A DNA stretch of 64,000 nt from contig JALQCR010000004.1 in assembly GCA_023336205.1 (NCBI GenBank), positions 62,001 to 126,000 of the forward strand, given 5' to 3'. The translations under genes were made by a program, and so were the position numbers. Within the stretch, counting starts at the first letter, position 1. Each line of letters opens with the position of its first letter. Source of the DNA: Pseudanabaena sp. Salubria-1 (GTDB lineage Bacteria; Cyanobacteriota; Cyanobacteriia; Pseudanabaenales; Pseudanabaenaceae). Under the pieces are notes generated by a model. The model did not search any database and was not told the origin of the DNA. It saw only the letters and a list, made by a program, of their open reading frames with translations. Shown here piece after piece: positions 59,533 through 64,000 of this stretch.

Positions 59533-61749
59533 ATGCTAGCCAATGAGTTTCAGCAGCCAAAATATTTAGTAAAACAATCGGGGAATATTAAATTTATGAT
59601 ACTTGTTACAGTTGGCACTGAGCAGTATCCATTCAATTCGTTAATGGATTGGATTAGTTTGTTAATTAAGGAAGGGATCATTAACGAAGAAGTAGTGATC
59701 CAGTATGGGGCTTCAACAAGGTTGCCTGACAATGTTCGGATTAGCAAAATAATTCCAGAGACACAATTTAAAGAGCTCGTTAAGCAAGCAAGTGTGGTGA
59801 TTGCTCACTGTGGTGAGGGTAGTGCATTATTACTCGAAGAATTTGATAAGCCTTATATACTAGTACCCCGTACAGTCAAATTTCATGAACACGTGGACAA
59901 TCATCAATTAGAAATGGCGGATGAACTAGAAAATCAAGGTGTGTTAATTGCTAGATCCCCAGCAGATTTAGTGAAATTTTTAAAACTAATTATGATTTCC
60001 AATGGTTCTCCAAATTTTGCTGAGGATAAGCTTTTATGTGACTATTTGGGCGATCGCTATCCCAGTAAAGACAATAACAAACTCATGCTGATATGCTCAT
60101 CTGGCGGACATTTTAAAGGCATACAAGGGTTGAAGGAATATTGGCAAACCTATTCACAAAGAACATGGGTAACATTTAAAACTGGTACAACAAATACTGA
60201 ACTAAGTGAGGAAAAAGCGTATTGGGCGCATAGTCCCACAAATCGTAATTTGCCTAATTTGGTACGGAATTTATTATTATCAATTAGCGTATTACGAACA
60301 GAGCGCCCCGAAATTGTGCTGTCAACTGGCGCTGGAGTCGCGGTTCCATTTTTGTTAGCGGCTAAGTACTTATACAAGAGCAAAGTCATCTTTGTGGAGT
60401 CGAAGACCCGCATTCGAGATCTGAGCCTGTCCGCTCGTCTTCTACGCTCATGGAAAGCCTTGGATTTACTGATTGTGCGTTCCGAGGCGATCGCTCAACT
60501 TTATCCTGAAGCCATATATATTCCTACTGGCAATGAGCAGGAATCAGCTAAGCTTGGATTGAATGATGTCCAAATCACTAGTTTTAATGAAACCGTCTTA
60601 ATTAGTACCCCTCAAAACATCTTCAATCCTGAAGCAAGGAAATTAAAGGAAGATTTTCAACAATTGTGCCAAGATGATGAGAGCTTTAGCAAAATTATTA
60701 TTGACATGTCAAACACCGAGTTTATGGATAGCTCAGGTGTCGGCGCATTAGTATCTTGTCTAAAAGTCCTTCGGCAGAAAGATATTCAATCAGTCAAACC
60801 AGAACCAACGGAATTAGTACTTTGGAGTGTTAATCCACAGGTGCTATCGATTTTAAAAATGACCAAGCTAGAAAATATTTTTAACATCGAGCCAGCAACA
60901 CGTACAAACCGTTTATCGAGAAGTAAAAACTCGCGATCGCCAAATCAATCAAATCGCTTCTCAGGTATTTTATATCGCTTCTATCAAGTGCTGATTAATA
61001 TTCCTGTTTTATGTTTGTTCGCCTATTTAATGTATTTTCTTTATCCTGCGATCGAGCTAGATCCTAGAGTTCCAGTCCATCCTTCGGTTCGCAGCTTTCC
61101 AAAGCGCCTCATTGATATATGCGGATCCTTAGTTGGGTTAGGCATAACTGCTATTTTATCCATCCCGATCGCGATCGCGATTAAATTGGAAAGCCATGGT
61201 TCAGTGCTTTTCATGCAAAAGCGAGCGGGGCTGATGAGCAAACCTTTTGGAATCTGGAAATTTCGCTCAATGGTGAAAAATGCCGAATTGTTGAAGCAAA
61301 AAGTTACTAATCAGATAGCCGATTCAGTAGATGGAAGTAGCACAAATAATGATGGTGGTAAATTCTTTAAGAATAGTAATGATCCAAGAGTCACAAAAGT
61401 TGGACGAATTCTCCGCAAAACTAGTCTAGATGAACTTCCTCAGTTCTGGAATGTTTTGATGGGCGATATGAGCCTTGTCGGGACAAGACCACCGACTTTT
61501 GGCGAAGTTGGACTCTATGAACTAGAAAATGAATATACTGACGAGAAAATGACTGAATGGAGTCGTCTAGATGTAAAGCCTGGGATGACTGGGGTATGGC
61601 AGGTTAATGGGCGATCGAGTGTCAAAAGCTTTGAAGAGGTAATGGAATTTGATTTGTCCTACAAACAAAACTGGAGCTTGAAAAACGATCTATGGTTAAT
61701 ATTAAAAACAGTCATGGTGTTACTAAATCGTAAAAACAGTGCTGTATAG
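59533..61749 (+). CDS. Alg13-Alg14-STAS-sugar transferase fusion
   Basis: 738 residues, four parts. 22-165: Alg13/GT28-C-like glycosyltransferase half (ILVTVGTEQYPFNSLMDW, VIAHCGEGSALL). 183-345: Alg14/PssD-like half (LMLICSSGGHFKGIQGL, LSTGAGVAVPFLLAAK). 350-455: STAS domain (IIIDMSNTEFMDSSGVGALV, with Ser400/401 at the phosphorylation position). About 485-738: membrane segment and polyprenyl-phosphate hexose-1-phosphate transferase (KRLIDICGS, WKFRSM, DELPQFWNVLMGDMSLVGTRPP). One chain could attach the first sugar to the lipid carrier and add the second. ATG at 59596, after GGGGA, is a possible start. Confidence 0.9.
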   Translation: MLANEFQQPKYLVKQSGNIKFMILVTVGTEQYPFNSLMDWISLLIKEGIINEEVVIQYGASTRLPDNVRISKIIPETQFKELVKQASVVIAHCGEGSALLLEEFDKPYILVPRTVKFHEHVDNHQLEMADELENQGVLIARSPADLVKFLKLIMISNGSPNFAEDKLLCDYLGDRYPSKDNNKLMLICSSGGHFKGIQGLKEYWQTYSQRTWVTFKTGTTNTELSEEKAYWAHSPTNRNLPNLVRNLLLSISVLRTERPEIVLSTGAGVAVPFLLAAKYLYKSKVIFVESKTRIRDLSLSARLLRSWKALDLLIVRSEAIAQLYPEAIYIPTGNEQESAKLGLNDVQITSFNETVLISTPQNIFNPEARKLKEDFQQLCQDDESFSKIIIDMSNTEFMDSSGVGALVSCLKVLRQKDIQSVKPEPTELVLWSVNPQVLSILKMTKLENIFNIEPATRTNRLSRSKNSRSPNQSNRFSGILYRFYQVLINIPVLCLFAYLMYFLYPAIELDPRVPVHPSVRSFPKRLIDICGSLVGLGITAILSIPIAIAIKLESHGSVLFMQKRAGLMSKPFGIWKFRSMVKNAELLKQKVTNQIADSVDGSSTNNDGGKFFKNSNDPRVTKVGRILRKTSLDELPQFWNVLMGDMSLVGTRPPTFGEVGLYELENEYTDEKMTEWSRLDVKPGMTGVWQVNGRSSVKSFEEVMEFDLSYKQNWSLKNDLWLILKTVMVLLNRKNSAV

Positions 61750-61773
61750 TTCCAAAAGAGTCGGCTTACTTTT

Positions 61774-61880
61774 TTACAGCGCTTTGCGCTCAAACCCAAA
61801 CCAAGCAAATTTTTGAAAGCATTGCTTCGCAATGTTTTCAAAAATTTGCTTGTGGCTCGTTTGCTCGAAAACTGCTATAT
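61774..61880. repeat. palindrome family A copy (full length)
   Basis: TTACAGCGCTTTGCGCTCAA end, stem CAAGCAAATTTTTGAAAGCA with complement, then TTGCTCGAAAACTGCTATA. Between convergent genes. Confidence 0.9.
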
Positions 61881-61882
61881 AG

Positions 61883-63220
61883 TTAACTATTCGGTGGAAC
61901 TTCGTTACTCGTAGAATCATCTTCGATTACTTCTTCATATTCAATTTCTATATCTTTCTCTATATACTTGGGCTGTGCTCCAATTCCCATCATCACTAAA
62001 CCAGGCCAAAATAGATATGATAAAATTTCTAGGTTCTCGCCGAAAGTATAGAAAAACAGCACCATTACCATACATAAACTAACTTTAGCAGGAGTGCTTT
62101 TTTGAGAAAGATATAACATATGGATAAAACTACAACCCATAGGAATAGCAAGGGATATATATCCAACTATTCCTTTAACATATAGCAATCCAAACCAACT
62201 ATGATGAGAACCAATGGGCATGAACTCTACCATGTGCGGTCCTTTGACAACAACTCCATGCCCCCAAATGGGAGCGTCATTTTCCCACCGATAGACTGCT
62301 ATCCTTCCTAGAGCAGCACGCACACGCGAAGAATCTTTTCGGGCTGCCGAAAATTTTTCTGAAAAATCATTGATTGACTCAATTATTTGAGTAGTGGAAA
62401 TGCTTATAAAAAAACTGGCAAATCCAGATGCAATTAGAAAGGGGGGACGGCTGAGCTTTGACAGATATAGACTCATCAACCAAACCGTAGGCAAACAGAC
62501 TAGAGCCAGACGTGAGGCTGAAATTTGACAAATGACCACACAACCTGCAATTCCTAGCCAGCGCAATCTTAGATCTTTCTCATGAATGATCATAAAGAAG
62601 TAGATGTTCGCGACAAATCCAGCAGCAGGAGCCCAAGGGGTATATAGTCTCCATCTTGGCTTACCTTCCCCAGGGTCAATTTCATAAAGCATCACCTCAA
62701 AAAAAGCATCACTAGGTCCTCCGATCGCCCTAAGAGGAGAAACATAAAGTCTTTGAGGTAAACGAAGATAGAATGCTAAAACAAATGGAATAGAAATTAG
62801 CAGACTCGTTCTACAAACTAATGCTGCCGCACGATACATTAACTTTGGTCGAATCTTAAGACATCCCACTAAAGGATAAAGAGCCAGTAAAGCCCATCCT
62901 TTTGCCCAACCAATCGTAGATTTAATGATTTCTCCTAAGCTTAGATTAAAATCCAGATGACCAATCACGAGAGCAACTTCCATCATGATCATTCCCGCAA
63001 TCCATACCCAGATTGACCAAGGAATATGTATCTTTTCTTCTTCAGGAGTTTGCTCGTTTTGTTTCCATAATTTATGACAAAGATGAAAAAACAAGATCCA
63101 AGCTAAAACTGCTCCTAAGATATACAACCCTCCAATCAAGTAGAACCAATAAGTCCAAATGATTGAATACCAAACAATCTTTTCGGCAAAATTCTCAGGT
63201 TGGATATTTTCTCGTTTCAC
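61883..63220 (-). CDS. O-antigen ligase/polymerase-like membrane protein
   Basis: 445 residues, about 11 spans. A long loop with WGHGVVVKGPHMVEFMPIGSHHSWFGLLYVKG resembles Wzy/WaaL family catalytic loops (His in SHHSW). Acidic C-terminal tail. Probably polymerises or ligates the exopolysaccharide made by the neighbouring transferase. Start overlaps the Wzc-like stop (ATGA). Confidence 0.85.
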   Translation of the reverse strand: MKRENIQPENFAEKIVWYSIIWTYWFYLIGGLYILGAVLAWILFFHLCHKLWKQNEQTPEEEKIHIPWSIWVWIAGMIMMEVALVIGHLDFNLSLGEIIKSTIGWAKGWALLALYPLVGCLKIRPKLMYRAAALVCRTSLLISIPFVLAFYLRLPQRLYVSPLRAIGGPSDAFFEVMLYEIDPGEGKPRWRLYTPWAPAAGFVANIYFFMIIHEKDLRLRWLGIAGCVVICQISASRLALVCLPTVWLMSLYLSKLSRPPFLIASGFASFFISISTTQIIESINDFSEKFSAARKDSSRVRAALGRIAVYRWENDAPIWGHGVVVKGPHMVEFMPIGSHHSWFGLLYVKGIVGYISLAIPMGCSFIHMLYLSQKSTPAKVSLCMVMVLFFYTFGENLEILSYLFWPGLVMMGIGAQPKYIEKDIEIEYEEVIEDDSTSNEVPPNS

Positions 63221-64000
63221 TGGGTGACTTCCACAGGTTTATTTTTTGATAAAACTATTTTGTTTTTGAGCTCTTTACGCCACCACAGCATGACTAAGCC
63301 TGTTGTCACGAGGATTGAACCGACCCCAGTTCCTATAAACACAACGGTCGGTTGAGGCGCAGACTTTTTATCAGGTAATGAAGGGTTAGAAAGAAGCTGT
63401 ATTAACGGATAGGCTGTAAAAATATCCGATTTTGCTAAATTTATCTTTGCTAAAGTAGATGCAAATACGGCTTCGGCAATTTGTACCTCACGTTGTAAGT
63501 TATCTAAGGCAACTTGCTTTTGGACTAAAGACTGCAAGCGATCTTCAAGCTGGAAGATTTGCGACTGTAGAGCCTCATTTTGCGCGATCGCACCTTGCTG
63601 ATCAACTCGAAAACCAATTAGATCACGAAATAAATTTTCTCTACTTGAGCCCGAATTTTCACCCAATACTATATGTTCAATGTACTTTGGCGTGACTTTC
63701 TTGCGAAGGATCGCACTGGCACGCTCAATCATAGCATCTCTAGCAGATTTCTGCCTTGCTGCCTCTTTAACGACTAGAGGATGATTGATTCCCCACTTTG
63801 TCTGCATGATAGTTAATGTGGTATTTGCCTCGGTATAGTCCTTAGAATTTTGGAGGAACTGGCGATCGGCATGGAGAATAAAAGCATCAGCTACTTCTGG
63901 GACAGTCAGCCCCAAGCTATCAGATAGTTCTTGAAAGCGGCTAGAAATTTGTTCTTTTTGGGCAAATATCTCGGCTTTTTGCTTACGAAGTGTTTCAATA
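63217..64000 (-). CDS. Wzc/GumC-like chain-length protein, 5' partial
   Basis: Frame open through the right edge (reads IETLRKQKAEIFAQKEQISS near 64000). Coiled coil (RVDQQGAIAQNEALQSQIFQLEDRLQSLV), GNVR/GNQR-like region altered, then PxxP-like YPLIQLLSNPSLPDKKSAPQP before a final membrane helix (VVFIGTGVGSILVTTGLVML). No C-terminal kinase domain, so GumC-type. Works with the Wzy-like gene it overlaps. Confidence 0.88.
   Translation of the reverse strand, partial: IETLRKQKAEIFAQKEQISSRFQELSDSLGLTVPEVADAFILHADRQFLQNSKDYTEANTTLTIMQTKWGINHPLVVKEAARQKSARDAMIERASAILRKKVTPKYIEHIVLGENSGSSRENLFRDLIGFRVDQQGAIAQNEALQSQIFQLEDRLQSLVQKQVALDNLQREVQIAEAVFASTLAKINLAKSDIFTAYPLIQLLSNPSLPDKKSAPQPTVVFIGTGVGSILVTTGLVMLWWRKELKNKIVLSKNKPVEVTQ

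Overview
The window looks like chromosomal DNA from a cyanobacterium. The octamer GCGATCGC (HIP1) is scattered throughout, and the core genes are cyanobacterial: ndhF, a BicA-type bicarbonate transporter beside a NhaS3-like antiporter, an SLH-domain porin, FtsH, and caspase and STAND proteins. Dense intergenic palindromes and many toxin-antitoxin (TA) genes would fit a Pseudanabaena-like lineage; that placement is inference. No rRNA, tRNA or CRISPR array was recognised.

Region 1 (1-6300) is a cassette-like array of six TA modules (ParE/Phd, BrnTA, YoeB/YefM-like, MazEF-like, BrnTA, DUF433/DUF5615). Each is separated by copies, always in the same orientation, of one roughly 53-bp HIP1-bearing repeat. 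The array ends in about 30 tandem copies (4645-6200). Next come a likely two-gene conflict system (EACC1-like protein plus caspase-FGE fusion, 6304-8723) and a helicase-methyltransferase gene decapitated just after its DExx box (8724-10328).

Region 2 (10.4-23.2 kb) holds ftsH, a hypothetical gene, a STAND NTPase/WD40 gene broken by a 218-bp tandem duplication, a DUF2157-like membrane protein, a serine hydrolase, ndhF and an allophanate-hydrolase-related gene. Two homopolymer tracts here may be assembly faults.

Region 3 (22.8-29.7 kb) combines 5-hydroxyisourate hydrolase, the allophanate-hydrolase-related protein, an SLH porin and an ABC importer. A shared palindrome TGTATAC-N-GTATACA lies in front of these units, suggesting one regulon for uptake and use of a nitrogenous (ureide or purine-like) compound.

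Region 4 (30-38 kb) has ddl, HigBA, a NurA-domain protein, a degenerate EAL protein, an IS200/IS605 element and thrC.

Region 5 (38.5-50 kb) is a second TA/defence island: about seven TA modules, some decayed (YoeB with a Trp-to-stop change, truncated RelE, orphan antitoxins). They are interleaved with six copies of a sequence that encodes the C-terminal tail of the neighbouring nuclease. Upstream lies a compact operon of winged-helix protein, P-loop ATPase and PD-(D/E)XK nuclease, my best candidate for an undescribed defence system. An ISNCY-like element follows.

Region 6 (50-64 kb) has bicA-nhaS3, a glutathione S-transferase gene interrupted by three different IS elements that can be excised in silico to a 403-codon frame, and exopolysaccharide genes: an Alg13-Alg14-STAS-sugar transferase fusion, an O-antigen-ligase-like polymerase and a Wzc/GumC-like chain-length protein running off the end.

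Nearly every intergenic gap carries long near-perfect palindromes that fall into a few families with shared outer frames and interchangeable stems.
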